From Flammeovirgaceae bacterium UBA4659 (GTDB lineage Bacteria > Bacteroidota > Bacteroidia > Cytophagales > Cyclobacteriaceae), in contig DHLV01000026.1 in NCBI GenBank assembly GCA_002405445.1, positions 1-20,485 of the forward strand: a stretch of 20,485 nucleotides of DNA, read 5' to 3'. Under the pieces are notes generated by a model that had not been told where the DNA came from, did no database searches, and worked only from the letters and a program-made list of their open reading frames with translations. Made by a program: the position numbers and the translations under genes. Each line of letters starts with the position of its first letter. Positions within the stretch are counted from its first letter, which is position 1. Positions 1-8,336 of this stretch are shown one piece after another.

Positions 1-22
1 CGCTAAACTTTTGAATCGAAGT

Positions 23-105
23 AATTTGAAAATTATTCAAGTTGAAAATTTGAAAGTGTTATTGCACAGATTTATGATTTTCAAATTGGTTCATCTTCAA
101 ATTTT
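23..105. repeat. AT-rich nested inverted repeats upstream of aroK
   Basis: The 8-mer AATTTGAA occurs at 23-30 and 47-54, and its reverse complement TTCAAATT at 80-87 and 96-103. This builds two nested inverted repeats: 23-33 with 77-87 (11 bp, perfect) and 45-54 with 96-105 (10 bp, perfect). The aroK start codon lies 10 bases further on. A cruciform, a 5' leader hairpin or plain low-complexity DNA are all possible. The composition is very AT-rich, so chance contributes. Confidence 0.45.
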
Positions 106-114
106 AAAATCACC

Positions 115-618
115 ATGAAGATATTCCTCATTGGTCTGCCTGGCGCTGGCAAAACCACCTTGGGTAAGCAATTGGCAGAACGCTTGAACATCCGTTTCGT
201 AGACTTGGATACTGAAATTGAAAAATCAGAAGGCGAGAGCATTGCCTTGATCTTTAAAAGATTTGGTGAAGACCACTTTCGCAAAGCGGAGAGCACCCAA
301 CTGCAACAGTGGGCAAACTTGAATGAAGATTTTGTGATGGCAACGGGTGGAGGCGCTCCGTGTTTTTTTGATAACATGGAAGTGATGAACCAAGCCGGAA
401 CTACTATTTTTTTAGATGTGCCTGCCAAGGAAATTGCCAAACGCATTTCTGAACAATCTACCCATCGCCCGATCTTGCTGAATCTGGATTTAGAGGAGAT
501 GAAAGACAAAATTGAGTTCCTTCGGTCGCAGCGTAAACTCATTTATCGCCAAACAAAAAAGACCTGCAAGGGTGAAAACCTCACCGTTAACGACCTGCTA
601 TATGCAGTCAACAGTTAA
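115..618 (+). CDS. aroK: Shikimate kinase
   Basis: This cytoplasmic enzyme phosphorylates shikimate at the 3-hydroxyl with ATP, the fifth step of the chorismate pathway. The 167-residue length is normal for the family. Visible motifs are the Walker A loop GLPGAGKTT at residues 7-15, the shikimate-binding Asp in VDLD (D32), the Arg in FRKAE (R56), the GGG turn at 78-80, the lid Arg in HRPI (R118) and a late Arg at 140. The ATG at 115 directly precedes the first beta strand (KIFLIG), so the start is secure. It has no Shine-Dalgarno, as is common in Bacteroidota. The stop overlaps the stop of the convergent outer-membrane protein gene by 4 bases, leaving no room for a separate terminator. Confidence 0.96.
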   Translation: MKIFLIGLPGAGKTTLGKQLAERLNIRFVDLDTEIEKSEGESIALIFKRFGEDHFRKAESTQLQQWANLNEDFVMATGGGAPCFFDNMEVMNQAGTTIFLDVPAKEIAKRISEQSTHRPILLNLDLEEMKDKIEFLRSQRKLIYRQTKKTCKGENLTVNDLLYAVNS

Positions 619-2288
619 AACGGAACACCAACTGTAAACATGATGCGCGTGGCGGCTTGGTCGTAATCGTAATGTGGCGAGGGGAAATTACTGATAGCAT
701 ACGGTAGGTAGTATCCACTACCTTGCGACCTAACCACGGCTAGATCAACAAAGAACTTTGCAGTTCTGTAACCCAAACCACCGCTAATCGTAGATAGATC
801 AGTTAATGAATAATTGATTCGGTTCAGCGGACGGTTGGCATAAGGATTCCCCATCAGGTTGTAACCTGCCCTAAACCTTAAATTCTTGTAGCGATATTCA
901 CCTCCCAAGCGTATGTTCGTTGCTGACGTAAATCGTGATGACACAACGCGGTTGACGTCTTGGTCGGCATCGATGGAAAGACTGTAGGCCTGTTCACTAA
1001 AGCCGCTGGTGCTTGCATTGTTATAGTTCACCATCTCTATATCTGCGGTGATGAACCCCCTCTTCTGAAGAAAAAACGTTGCGCCAAATGTTAATCGGCC
1101 GGGCGTAGTTAGCGAATAGTTGACGGGGTCGTCAATTGTTTTTGAGCTCACGGTATTTAACGGGGGCGGCTTTGGTGAATTGGGCGGAATGAGCGGGCGT
1201 GCGGGGTTGCCGAAGTAGTCGAAATTATTCCATGATGTTCTCATTGATGCGTTGTAGGTGTCGCTGAGTTGATAAGAAGTTGGTGTCACATAACTTACAC
1301 CAACCTGTAGCATATCAATGGGTTTAAAGAGTGCACCCAGCGAGAGGTTGATTCCGCTGCCCGTGGTGGTGCGGCTTTCGTTCAACGTCATGTTGTTGAA
1401 GCAGCCTACGCATTGGCCCACAAACTCACCTGTTGTTTGCCCCGAAAAATCTTCGGAGTAAGTTTTGTCATATTGGTAACGCACCGACATGATACCCAAG
1501 CCCGCTCCAAGAAAGAATTTGTCCAATAAGTTTGCTCCGTAAGAGAGGTTCCATTGATTTTGTGAGCCACTCGTTTTGATGTTCTCTTTTTGCAAAGGTG
1601 TGCCGCCAAACAAGTCGCTGAAGTAAGATGTGCCGGTGGAAGTTTTTGGCCCAAATAGATAGTTCTCAAAGCCCAAGAAAGCCGGGGTGTTTACATTATC
1701 GCCCTTGCCGGCAGCGTTTGTATTCGGATCAAATCTTGGATCAAACTGGTCTTTGGTGTAACCCTCAGCCGTTTCCATAAAATAATTGATAATTGAACTC
1801 CCGTTGTTTTGGGCATTGTACTGTAACGCACCATTAAAGTCATTTACACGATTCAATGTGATGGCAAAAGTTCCACCGTAAAACGGCTCTCGGTCAGTAT
1901 TTTTGCCGGCACCAAAAACAATACTCAGTCCGGGCAAACTCAAATTGGTGGATGAAGCCGAGGAACCAGACAAATTGGTGATCAAATTGTTTTGTTGCAC
2001 CTCATAAGTGCTGTAGTTACCACGGGTATTGTTGAAGGTAAGTGCCGGTGTGATGCTGAACTCATTTCTATTGTACATGCCCAATCCTGCTGGGTTTGAT
2101 AGTGCAGAGCTAAAATCACCACCGAGCGCAACTTGTGCTCCGCCCATTGCCTGAATGCGCGCACTGCCACCGGCATTTTGGCGGGAAAACAACAAAGCCT
2201 GCTCGATAAAGTAATTTTGTGCCATCACTTGGTTTAGGCAGAACACACTCATCACAGCGAGGGCAAAACCCCACATCCTACACTTCAT
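615..2288 (-). CDS. FadL/OmpP1/TodX-like outer-membrane beta-barrel protein
   Basis: A 557-residue exported protein with an N-terminal signal peptide ending near VMAQ (residues 21-24). It then has the family-typical segment about SARIQAMGGAQVALGGD, SALSNPAGLG, as in Bacteroidota OmpP1/FadL/TodX proteins. The rest is rich in alternating hydrophobic strands and Asn/Ser/Thr/Tyr loops and ends in VGVPF with a terminal Phe, the usual barrel C-terminus. FadL relatives carry hydrophobic substrates across the outer membrane; the substrate here cannot be read. It lies 35 bases downstream of the Gly/Asn/Trp-rich gene on the same strand, so co-transcription is likely. The pairing of such a barrel with proS seems recurrent in Bacteroidota (from memory). 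Confidence 0.82.
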   Translation of the reverse strand: MKCRMWGFALAVMSVFCLNQVMAQNYFIEQALLFSRQNAGGSARIQAMGGAQVALGGDFSSALSNPAGLGMYNRNEFSITPALTFNNTRGNYSTYEVQQNNLITNLSGSSASSTNLSLPGLSIVFGAGKNTDREPFYGGTFAITLNRVNDFNGALQYNAQNNGSSIINYFMETAEGYTKDQFDPRFDPNTNAAGKGDNVNTPAFLGFENYLFGPKTSTGTSYFSDLFGGTPLQKENIKTSGSQNQWNLSYGANLLDKFFLGAGLGIMSVRYQYDKTYSEDFSGQTTGEFVGQCVGCFNNMTLNESRTTTGSGINLSLGALFKPIDMLQVGVSYVTPTSYQLSDTYNASMRTSWNNFDYFGNPARPLIPPNSPKPPPLNTVSSKTIDDPVNYSLTTPGRLTFGATFFLQKRGFITADIEMVNYNNASTSGFSEQAYSLSIDADQDVNRVVSSRFTSATNIRLGGEYRYKNLRFRAGYNLMGNPYANRPLNRINYSLTDLSTISGGLGYRTAKFFVDLAVVRSQGSGYYLPYAISNFPSPHYDYDQAATRIMFTVGVPF

Positions 2289-2323
2289 AAAAGTTTAAAT
2301 TGCTGAACTAGCGAAAGAACTTG

Positions 2324-3448
2324 TTAATCGCGCCCTCTGCGAGACCCGCCACCACCGCTGCTGCCACCACCACCACCGGTGCTAACGCCACCACCGCCAC
2401 CGGTAGAGAAGGTTGAAGAGCGGCCGCCCCAACCGCTGTTCGAGTTACCCCAACCGTTGTTGTTCCAATTGCTGTTGTTGTTATTCCAGCCATTGTTCCA
2501 TGCGTTGGTGCTTGGGTTCGTGCGGGTTTGCCATGCGCTGTTGCTATTTTGGTAACTGGGGTCGTTTCTCCACCCCGAGTTGTAATATTGGTCAGAAGCC
2601 ACACGGCCACCGGTTGTACTGCCACCATTGCTGGTGGTGGAGTAGTAGCGGTCAATTTCCTGATTTCTTGCTGATTGTGCCCGTGGCCTGTCTACCACCA
2701 CAACGGTCGAGCCAAAGTATGGATTACCCCACGAATTCCAACCCCAGGGATTGTTGAAGCTATTCCATCCCCAAGGGTTGCCCCATCCACCATAAAACGA
2801 ATTCATTCCCCAACCGCCCATTCCCCACGGGCTGTTGAAGCTGTTCCAAAACATCGAAGAAGGGCTGCCCCATCCCCAGGAATTGCCCCAACCCGTTCCA
2901 AAACCTATGGATAGACCGGGTTGATAAAATCCACCCATCCCCATTCCATTCATCATCCATGGATCGTAATATGGGTTCATCATGCTCATGTTATTGTAAC
3001 CCCATGGCGAAAAGCCCATGCCCATTCCACCCATTCCATAGGGATTCATGGCCCAACGGTTGTAGCCCCAAGGGTTTCCAAAACCATTGTACATGGAATT
3101 AGTGTAAGCGCTGTTGTTGCTACTCAGTGCTTGATTCACTGATGTAGGTTGATAGTTCGCACTGAAATACGAAACATTGCCTGTTGGCGTGTTGGTGCCC
3201 ATTTTTGCACCGGAGATGTATTCAGGGTTTACACCACGTGCTGAGTAACTGTCCGTAGGGTTAATCACCGGAGCGTCAGCTTCGGGTTCACTCGCACGCC
3301 TAGGCAAAGAAGCAAACTCGGCCTGCCGGGTCGCGTTGTAAGCCGCACGATCTTTGGCAGTAAAATACATGTCGTCAATTTCCTCTTGTGCCCACGCATG
3401 CGTCACCAACGATGCCATCAAACACAACAAAGCGATTTTCGTTTTCAT
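2324..3448 (-). CDS. Secreted Gly/Asn/Trp-rich low-complexity protein of unknown function
   Basis: A 374-residue protein with a clear signal peptide (residues 1-20, MKTKIALLC...THAWA, cleavage before QEE). After an ordinary region of about 100 residues, the middle third is dominated by Gly, Asn, Met, Pro, Trp, Phe and Tyr. It carries short degenerate repeats of the type NPWGWNS (about residues 130-250). A second Asn/Trp/Ser-rich stretch is followed by a poly-Gly tail that ends in basic SRRGRD. No catalytic motif is visible. The composition suggests an intrinsically disordered or self-associating surface or matrix protein, but that is inference. It is the first gene of a probable two-gene unit with the FadL-like barrel and is transcribed divergently from proS. 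Confidence 0.75.
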   Translation of the reverse strand: MKTKIALLCLMASLVTHAWAQEEIDDMYFTAKDRAAYNATRQAEFASLPRRASEPEADAPVINPTDSYSARGVNPEYISGAKMGTNTPTGNVSYFSANYQPTSVNQALSSNNSAYTNSMYNGFGNPWGYNRWAMNPYGMGGMGMGFSPWGYNNMSMMNPYYDPWMMNGMGMGGFYQPGLSIGFGTGWGNSWGWGSPSSMFWNSFNSPWGMGGWGMNSFYGGWGNPWGWNSFNNPWGWNSWGNPYFGSTVVVVDRPRAQSARNQEIDRYYSTTSNGGSTTGGRVASDQYYNSGWRNDPSYQNSNSAWQTRTNPSTNAWNNGWNNNNSNWNNNGWGNSNSGWGGRSSTFSTGGGGGVSTGGGGGSSGGGGSRRGRD

Positions 3449-3562
3449 ATCTTCTGCAGTTTAAGTTCGGTGTTAATAACGTAAATCTACTGGTTTTAGA
3501 TGTTTTTTAACACAATTTTCATGCTAATTCTTTCCAAGCCCGTCAATAATGTCATTACGGCC

Positions 3563-3570
3563 TATATTTG
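3563..3570 (+). promoter_or_regulatory. Probable -7 box of proS
   Basis: TATATTTG matches the Bacteroidota -7 consensus TAnnTTTG exactly. It lies 45 bases before the chosen proS ATG, giving a leader of about 35-40 bases. No convincing -33 TTTG is visible at the usual spacing. Confidence 0.5.
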
Positions 3571-3614
3571 CAGGTCGGTGACCAAACCGGCACCAAAACT
3601 TGTTTAAAAATCAG

Positions 3615-5093
3615 ATGGGAAAGGATATTACAAGCCGGACACAGGATTATTCTCAATGGTACATCGATTTGGTAAAAAAGGCCGATTTGGCAGAGAACTC
3701 TGACGTTAGGGGCTGCATGGTGATAAAACCCTATGGATACAGCATTTGGGAGAAGATGCAGCAAGGGCTTGACAAGATGTTCAAAGACACAGGGCATGTG
3801 AATGCCTATTTCCCGTTGTTTGTCCCCAAAAGCATGTTTGAGGCAGAAGAAAAAAATGCCGAAGGCTTTGCCAAAGAATGTGCGATTGTCACCCACTATC
3901 GATTGAAGAACGATCCTGCGCATAAGGGTAGATTAATGGTTGACCCGGAGGCGAAATTGGAAGAGGAACTAGTTGTTCGCCCAACCAGCGAAGCAATTAT
4001 TTGGAGTACGTATAAAAAATGGATTCAATCGTACCGTGATTTGCCTTTGCTGATTAACCAATGGGCTAACGTGGTGCGTTGGGAAATGCGCACGCGCTTG
4101 TTTTTGCGCACGGCAGAATTTCTTTGGCAGGAAGGCCACACTGCACACGCCACACAAGCAGAAGCGATTGCCGAGACAGAACAAATGCTAAACGTGTATG
4201 CAGAGTTTGTAGAAACGTTTATGGCGGTACCGGTCATCAAAGGTCGTAAGTCAGAAGGCGAGCGTTTTCCTGGTGCGGTAGATACCTATTGCATCGAAGC
4301 GATGATGCAAGATGGTAAGGCGCTGCAAGCTGGAACCTCTCACTTTTTGGGCCAGAATTTTGCCGATGCGTTTGGTGTGAACTTCACCAACAAAGAAGGG
4401 AAACTCGAAAAAGTATGGGGCACCTCGTGGGGTGTCAGCACACGGCTGATTGGCGCTTTAATCATGGCACATTCAGATGACGAGGGTTTGGTGCTTCCCC
4501 CCAAATTGGCACCCATCCATGTAGTGATTGTTCCGATTTTCAAAAACGAAGAAGAGCTCTCCAGGATTTCCGTGGAAGCAAAGTCGATAGCGGCTTCTTT
4601 GCGTGCGCTGGGTTACTCCGTAAAGTTCGATCATCGCGATACGCTGAAGCCGGGCTTTAAGTTTGCCGAATACGAGTTGAAAGGTGTGCCAGTTCGCATC
4701 GCGATTGGTCCGCGTGATTTGGACAACAAAACGGTGGAGGTTGCAAGGCGTGATACGAAAGAAAAAATGGTCATGAAAATTGATGAAGTACCTGTTGCTA
4801 TTCCAAAGTTGTTAGATGACATTCAAACAAACATCTACCAAAAGGCCTTGGCTTTCCGCGAGCGAATGACTACTTCGGTAGATACCTACGAGCAATTCAA
4901 AAAGGTTTTGGATGAAAAAGGAGGATTTGTGCTGGCACACTGGGATGGCACTGCTGAAACCGAAGCTGCCATGAAGGAACAGACAAAGGCCACCATCCGA
5001 TGTATTCCGCTGGACGCCCGTGATGAGAACGGAGTTTGTGTGTATTCCGGAAAACCTTCTGCGCGGAGAGTCGTATTTGCAAGGGCATACTGA
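3615..5093 (+). CDS. proS: Proline--tRNA ligase (ProS type 3)
   Basis: It charges tRNA-Pro with proline in the cytoplasm. From the ATG at 3615 the product is 492 residues, the usual size of the short archaeal/eukaryotic-like ProS that lacks the editing insertion. It shows the [18 protein letters not shown] segment, class II motif 2 around RWEMRTR...[13 protein letters not shown], motif 3 around [16 protein letters not shown], the anticodon-binding domain after about residue 300, and the C-terminal zinc-binding-like domain ending in [15 protein letters not shown]. An in-frame TTG lies 15 bases upstream (3600), but [16 protein letters not shown] is the family-like beginning. It is transcribed divergently from the Gly/Asn/Trp-rich gene. 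The nfeD gene follows 25 bases after its stop. Confidence 0.97.
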   Translation: MGKDITSRTQDYSQWYIDLVKKADLAENSDVRGCMVIKPYGYSIWEKMQQGLDKMFKDTGHVNAYFPLFVPKSMFEAEEKNAEGFAKECAIVTHYRLKNDPAHKGRLMVDPEAKLEEELVVRPTSEAIIWSTYKKWIQSYRDLPLLINQWANVVRWEMRTRLFLRTAEFLWQEGHTAHATQAEAIAETEQMLNVYAEFVETFMAVPVIKGRKSEGERFPGAVDTYCIEAMMQDGKALQAGTSHFLGQNFADAFGVNFTNKEGKLEKVWGTSWGVSTRLIGALIMAHSDDEGLVLPPKLAPIHVVIVPIFKNEEELSRISVEAKSIAASLRALGYSVKFDHRDTLKPGFKFAEYELKGVPVRIAIGPRDLDNKTVEVARRDTKEKMVMKIDEVPVAIPKLLDDIQTNIYQKALAFRERMTTSVDTYEQFKKVLDEKGGFVLAHWDGTAETEAAMKEQTKATIRCIPLDARDENGVCVYSGKPSARRVVFARAY

Positions 5094-5107
5094 TGAATAT
5101 TATTAAC

Positions 5108-5115
5108 TACCTTTG
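5108..5115 (+). promoter_or_regulatory. -7-like box directly before the nfeD start
   Basis: TACCTTTG is a perfect TAnnTTTG and ends only 3 bases before the ATG at 5119. If used, transcription would begin at or next to the start codon, giving a leaderless mRNA. A TTTG occurs at 5076-5079 but is too far for standard -33 spacing, so nfeD-floA could instead be read through from proS. Confidence 0.35.
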
Positions 5116-5118
5116 CGT

Positions 5119-5589
5119 ATGGAGTGGTTAACAATTGCTTCCCTGATTTTAGTCGGTCTCGTGCTTTTGATCATTGAGATTATTTTTGTGCCGGGGACCA
5201 CATTAGTCGGCATTGTGGGATTTGCATTGATGATGGCCGGAATCGTACTGACATTCAGGCACCACGGCACCGAGGCGGGATGGATATCGCTGGGAATCAC
5301 TTCAGTTGTTTCGGGGGCAGTGCTGTATTTGTCTTTTACGACCAATGTTTGGAGCCGGTTTTCACTCAAGTCTTCCATCGATGGCAAAGTTAACGAGGGG
5401 GAGCTCATCGATTTGAGAGAAGGTATGGAAGGCAAGGCTGTTTCTGCTTTGCGCCCAGTTGGCAAGGCTGAACTCAACAATCGCACTTTTGAAGTGCGAA
5501 CTTTAGGAACCTATCTTGATAGCGGCAGCAAAATCCGCATCAAGAAAATTTCATCGCATCAGATCATTGTGGAACCAATCAATCGATAA
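5119..5589 (+). CDS. Short NfeD-family membrane protein (OB-fold, no protease domain)
   Basis: A 156-residue protein with two or three hydrophobic segments in the first about 75 residues ([39 protein letters not shown]; a weaker one near [16 protein letters not shown]), followed by a soluble beta-rich NfeD C-terminal domain ([20 protein letters not shown]...). The ClpP-like serine protease domain of long NfeD proteins is absent, so this is the short form. Short NfeD proteins are partners of flotillins in membrane microdomains. Here floA begins 11 bases after its stop, so the two are almost certainly one operon. A TTG at 5113 is also in frame, but the ATG at 5119 is preferred because the TTG is part of the -7-like box. 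Confidence 0.88.
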   Translation: MEWLTIASLILVGLVLLIIEIIFVPGTTLVGIVGFALMMAGIVLTFRHHGTEAGWISLGITSVVSGAVLYLSFTTNVWSRFSLKSSIDGKVNEGELIDLREGMEGKAVSALRPVGKAELNNRTFEVRTLGTYLDSGSKIRIKKISSHQIIVEPINR

Positions 5590-5600
5590 AAAATAAATTT

Positions 5601-6581
5601 ATGGAAAATATGCCTTTTCTTCTTTTTGTATTCTTAGGAGTCGTTTTCTTTTTCATGTTCATGTACTTTGTGCCGGTTGGCTTATGGATTACTGCCATTT
5701 TTGCCAACGTAAAGGTCACAATCGGTGAACTGATCGGTATGCGCATTCGCAAAGTGCCACCCGGGGTAATTGTGAACTCGCTGATTACCGCTACCAAAGC
5801 CGGGCTGCAATTGACCACGCGTGAGTTGGAGACGCATTATTTGGCAGGAGGCAATGTGCCCAATGTGATCCGTGCCCTTATATCTGCAGACAAAGCAAAT
5901 ATCAACCTGAGCTTCAAACAGGCTACGGCCATCGACCTTGCCGGTCGAGATGTATTTGAGGCAGTTCAGATTTCTGTAAACCCCAAAGTAATTAACACAC
6001 CCAAGGTAGCTGCGGTTGCGGCCGATGGTATTCAATTGATTGCCATTGCACGCGTAACGGTGCGTGCCAGCATTCAGCAGTTGGTGGGTGGTGCAGGTGA
6101 AGAAACTATTTTGGCGCGCGTGGGCGAAGGTATCGTTACGTCTATCGGGTCGGCCAAATCACACAAAGAAGTGTTGGAGAACCCCGACAAAATCTCCAAA
6201 CTGGTTCTTTCTCGTGGCTTGGATGCAGGCACTGCCTTTGAAATTCTTTCCATCGACATTGCAGATGTGGATGTTGGTGCAAATATTGGCGCAAAACTGC
6301 AAACCGACCAGGCCGCTGCTGATTTGAGGGTAGCAGAAGCAAAAGCAGAAGAGCGTAGGGCTATGGCCGTTGCCGTTGAGCAGGAAATGAAGGCAAAGGC
6401 ACAAGAGGCGCGCGCGAAAGTAATTGAAGCGGAAGCAGAAATACCCAAATCGATCGCACAGGCGTTTACTACCGGCAACCTCGGGGTGATGGACTATTAC
6501 AAAATGCAAAATGTGCAGGCAGATACTGAAATGCGAAACGCTATTTCAGGATCAGGCAAAGCGTCCACTCCCAGCAAGTAA
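5601..6581 (+). CDS. floA: Flotillin-like protein FloA
   Basis: A 326-residue membrane-anchored scaffold protein. Residues 1-35 form a hydrophobic hairpin ([32 protein letters not shown]). Next comes the FloA/YqfA form of the SPFH domain ([53 protein letters not shown]). A Glu-Ala-rich coiled coil follows at about 235-285 ([14 protein letters not shown]...[15 protein letters not shown]), with a short tail around [13 protein letters not shown]. In Bacillus the orthologue organises lipid microdomains with an NfeD partner; the adjacent nfeD gene supports the same role. The length and motif order match the family with nothing missing. A strong inverted repeat starts one base after its stop codon. 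Confidence 0.95.
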   Translation: MENMPFLLFVFLGVVFFFMFMYFVPVGLWITAIFANVKVTIGELIGMRIRKVPPGVIVNSLITATKAGLQLTTRELETHYLAGGNVPNVIRALISADKANINLSFKQATAIDLAGRDVFEAVQISVNPKVINTPKVAAVAADGIQLIAIARVTVRASIQQLVGGAGEETILARVGEGIVTSIGSAKSHKEVLENPDKISKLVLSRGLDAGTAFEILSIDIADVDVGANIGAKLQTDQAAADLRVAEAKAEERRAMAVAVEQEMKAKAQEARAKVIEAEAEIPKSIAQAFTTGNLGVMDYYKMQNVQADTEMRNAISGSGKASTPSK

Positions 6582-6666
6582 CCGCTCACAAGTTGATTCA
6601 ACCCTGATGATACATGTTGAATGTATCGTCAGGATTGCAACGGTTGATGCTTGTGACACTGAGCGG
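6582..6666 (+). repeat. 85-base imperfect inverted repeat just after floA
   Basis: The core is a 13-bp stem, 6603-6615 with 6621-6633, with one G-T wobble and a 5-base loop (GTTGA). Outside it, CAAC 6599-6602 pairs with GTTG 6643-6646, CACAAG 6587-6592 with CTTGTG 6650-6655, and CCGCT 6582-6586 with AGCGG 6662-6666. The result is one long interrupted hairpin. There is no T-run, so it is not a textbook rho-independent terminator. It could act as a terminator, an mRNA-stabilising 3' end, or be a small palindromic repeat element. Confidence 0.65.
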
Positions 6667-7128
6667 CTGGATCGCTACAGTTAATCTCTGTCAATGAACC
6701 CTGACAGTGACCGGAGGGGTTTATTTCTGAATTAGGCAATAGGAAATTATAAAGACTAGTTTGGATTTAGGTTTGTTCCGAGCAAGCCCAACATCGTGTA
6801 TTCCGAAGGAGTATTCATAAACCTTGCAGTTTATCCGATGATGAAACCCATTGCCACTAAGTTCGGTATTCAACAAATAATATGATGGCACTGACAGACG
6901 GTGCCACCGGAAAGCGATCTTCATAGGGTACTAGGCAGCCAATGTTTCTGCCAGATACCATTCTTCACCCTGAAAATTCTTCACCTCGCCCTGCGGGGCT
7001 TTTTATTCAAGCCGTAACATCATCAACAGAGGAATTGAGTGCGCGATCAGGATACAGATGACTTTTATTGGGGCCTTTCTTACATTAAAACACTTGATGT
7101 GCAAGCCCGACATGTAAAGCTGTCCTCA
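6667..7128. other. Gene-free stretch with several small hairpins
   Basis: No convincing coding region is visible between floA and the cytochrome gene. The stretch holds short inverted repeats: CTGTCA 6688-6693 with TGACAG 6702-6707, GGCAC 6887-6891 with GTGCC 6901-6905, and GGCAG 6934-6938 with CTGCC 6948-6952. A rho-independent terminator follows at 6988-7004. It may encode a structured RNA on the + strand, or be the decayed remains of something. I recognise no known RNA family. Confidence 0.4.
6988..7004 (+). terminator. Rho-independent terminator
   Basis: GCCC (6988-6991), loop TGCG, GGGC (6996-6999), followed directly by five T. The T-run lies on the + strand side, so it ends a transcript coming from the left: either the floA mRNA or a separate RNA from the gene-free stretch. 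It does not serve the - strand cytochrome gene. Confidence 0.6.
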
Positions 7129-7599
7129 TCAGTTCGGTTGGCACTTTGCTAGTGCACCGTGAACCTGGGTCAGATCAACGATCCCCCGTTTGTGGTCCCA
7201 GGTGTTGTAAATATATGTGGCAATCTCAGCAATTTCCAACTCTGTTAACGATGTGGTGCCCTTCATTTCCAAATTATACATCACTCCGTTTACGGTAATC
7301 GATCCTTTTTTTCCGTATTTCATTATACATAGCACCTCATTCAAATTTCTTTCCATGTAATCAGAGGTGTTGAGTGGCGGATAAACTCTACCCAAGCCTG
7401 CGCCATTTTTTTGATGACAGTTGCTGCAATACCTCACATAAAGTTGCTCACCTTGCACGTAGTACTGTTGAAACTTGGTATCTGTGGCGCTGTGGCTGCC
7501 ACACGCGGCAAGCCACATGCCAAATACTAAAAAGGGGGCAGCGTGCACGAAGAACCGATGCTGCACGGCAGAAAGGCGGTGGTCAGTCTTGTTCCTCAC
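7129..7599 (-). CDS. c-type cytochrome lipoprotein (class I)
   Basis: A 156-residue protein with a signal sequence ending in a lipobox (LAAC, Cys33), so it is probably a lipid-anchored periplasmic electron carrier. The heme-binding motif CSNCH is at 58-62, followed by the GAGLGRVYPPL segment. Met112 in LEMKG is the likely sixth heme ligand, and the final helix is ELEIAEIATYIYNTW. The start is a GTG whose first 17 bases overlap the original end of the sco gene (TGA at 7583-7585), indicating translational coupling in the same operon. The signal-peptide hydrophobic stretch begins about residue 16, so a later start would remove it. It may donate electrons to a terminal oxidase, but no oxidase gene is in the window. 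Confidence 0.86.
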   Translation of the reverse strand: MRNKTDHRLSAVQHRFFVHAAPFLVFGMWLAACGSHSATDTKFQQYYVQGEQLYVRYCSNCHQKNGAGLGRVYPPLNTSDYMERNLNEVLCIMKYGKKGSITVNGVMYNLEMKGTTSLTELEIAEIATYIYNTWDHKRGIVDLTQVHGALAKCQPN

Positions 7600-8281
7600 C
7601 GCTTCTTAATTTCTTTATGTCTATAATCAACCGGTTCACGTCAGATTCTTCAGTGCCGTCATATTTTCCACGGATACGGCCCTTTTTGTCGATGAGCAGA
7701 AAAGCCCCGCTGTGGATGAAGCCATCTGGTTCGGTTTTGTCTTCGAGGGCGGTGGCAAAATATCTCGTTTGGGCGATCTTGTAAATCGAATCTTTTTAGC
7801 CTGTCAAAAAATGCCAGCGGTGGCTCTCCACATCCAGTCTTTGCGCAAAATCGCGCAGCAACGCCACAGTGTCAAATTCCGGGTCGATGGTATGTGATAA
7901 AATGACCACATCGGGCATTTCGCGGGTGGCTTGGTAAACCCGCAGCATTTGCGTCTTCATAATGGGGCAAATGGTTCTGCACGATGTAAAAAAGAAATCA
8001 GCTACGTAGATTTTATCCTTCAATGTTTCGTTTGTGATGGTAGCACTATCCTGATCAACAAAAGTGAAATTGCCTATGGTGTGGTACACCGTGTCGGTCC
8101 CTATCAACTCGCGCTGGCCGAAAATCGGTAACGGCTTTTGTTTTGGCGTGCAACCCTGAAGGAGGCTCCCCACTACCGCCAAAACAGACAGGTGCCGGGT
8201 TAATTGCGTTATCAACGGTACTGGTGATCTACCGGAGGTAAACACGTTTTGCAGAACACTAGAACTTCTTTTCAGACACAT
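7583..8281 (-). pseudogene. SCO1/SenC copper-chaperone lipoprotein gene interrupted by an in-frame TAA
   Basis: SCO proteins deliver copper to cytochrome c oxidase. The reading frame shows a lipoprotein signal (VLAVVGSLLQGC), then FVDQD and DKIYVADFFFTSC. The metal-binding pair is CRTIC (C101, C105 from the ATG at 8281), with Arg where Pro is usual. It then runs through VVILSHTIDPEFDT to HRWHFLTG. There a TAA stop occurs (7796-7798). The same frame continues without shift as KDSIYKIAQTRYFAT..., DGFIHSGAFLLIDKKGRIRG... to TGA at 7583-7585. H190, the third copper ligand, lies after the stop. One substitution therefore truncates an otherwise intact gene. The frame is open back to 8524, but that part overlaps the MOSC gene. 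ATG 8281 or TTG 8215 are the likely starts; TTG gives the more compact signal peptide. Confidence 0.85.
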
Positions 8282-8336
8282 TGCAACAACAAGGCGAATC
8301 CTTTCGCTGTTTGCCGATTGATGATCAACTGGAATG

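Noticed and set aside
6582..6666. Integron attC site
   Set aside because: The long imperfect hairpin is attC-like in shape, but the GTTRRRY/RYYYAAC core sites are absent and there is no integrase or cassette array.
6721..6924. 67-codon open frame on the - strand in the gap after floA
   Set aside because: No recognisable family, no start signal, and it overlaps hairpin-rich DNA. It lies between floA and the cytochrome gene with no operon logic. Kept as non-coding.
7374..7784. 136-codon open frame on the + strand
   Set aside because: Antisense to the cytochrome gene and to the continuation of sco, both of which have clear family motifs on the - strand.
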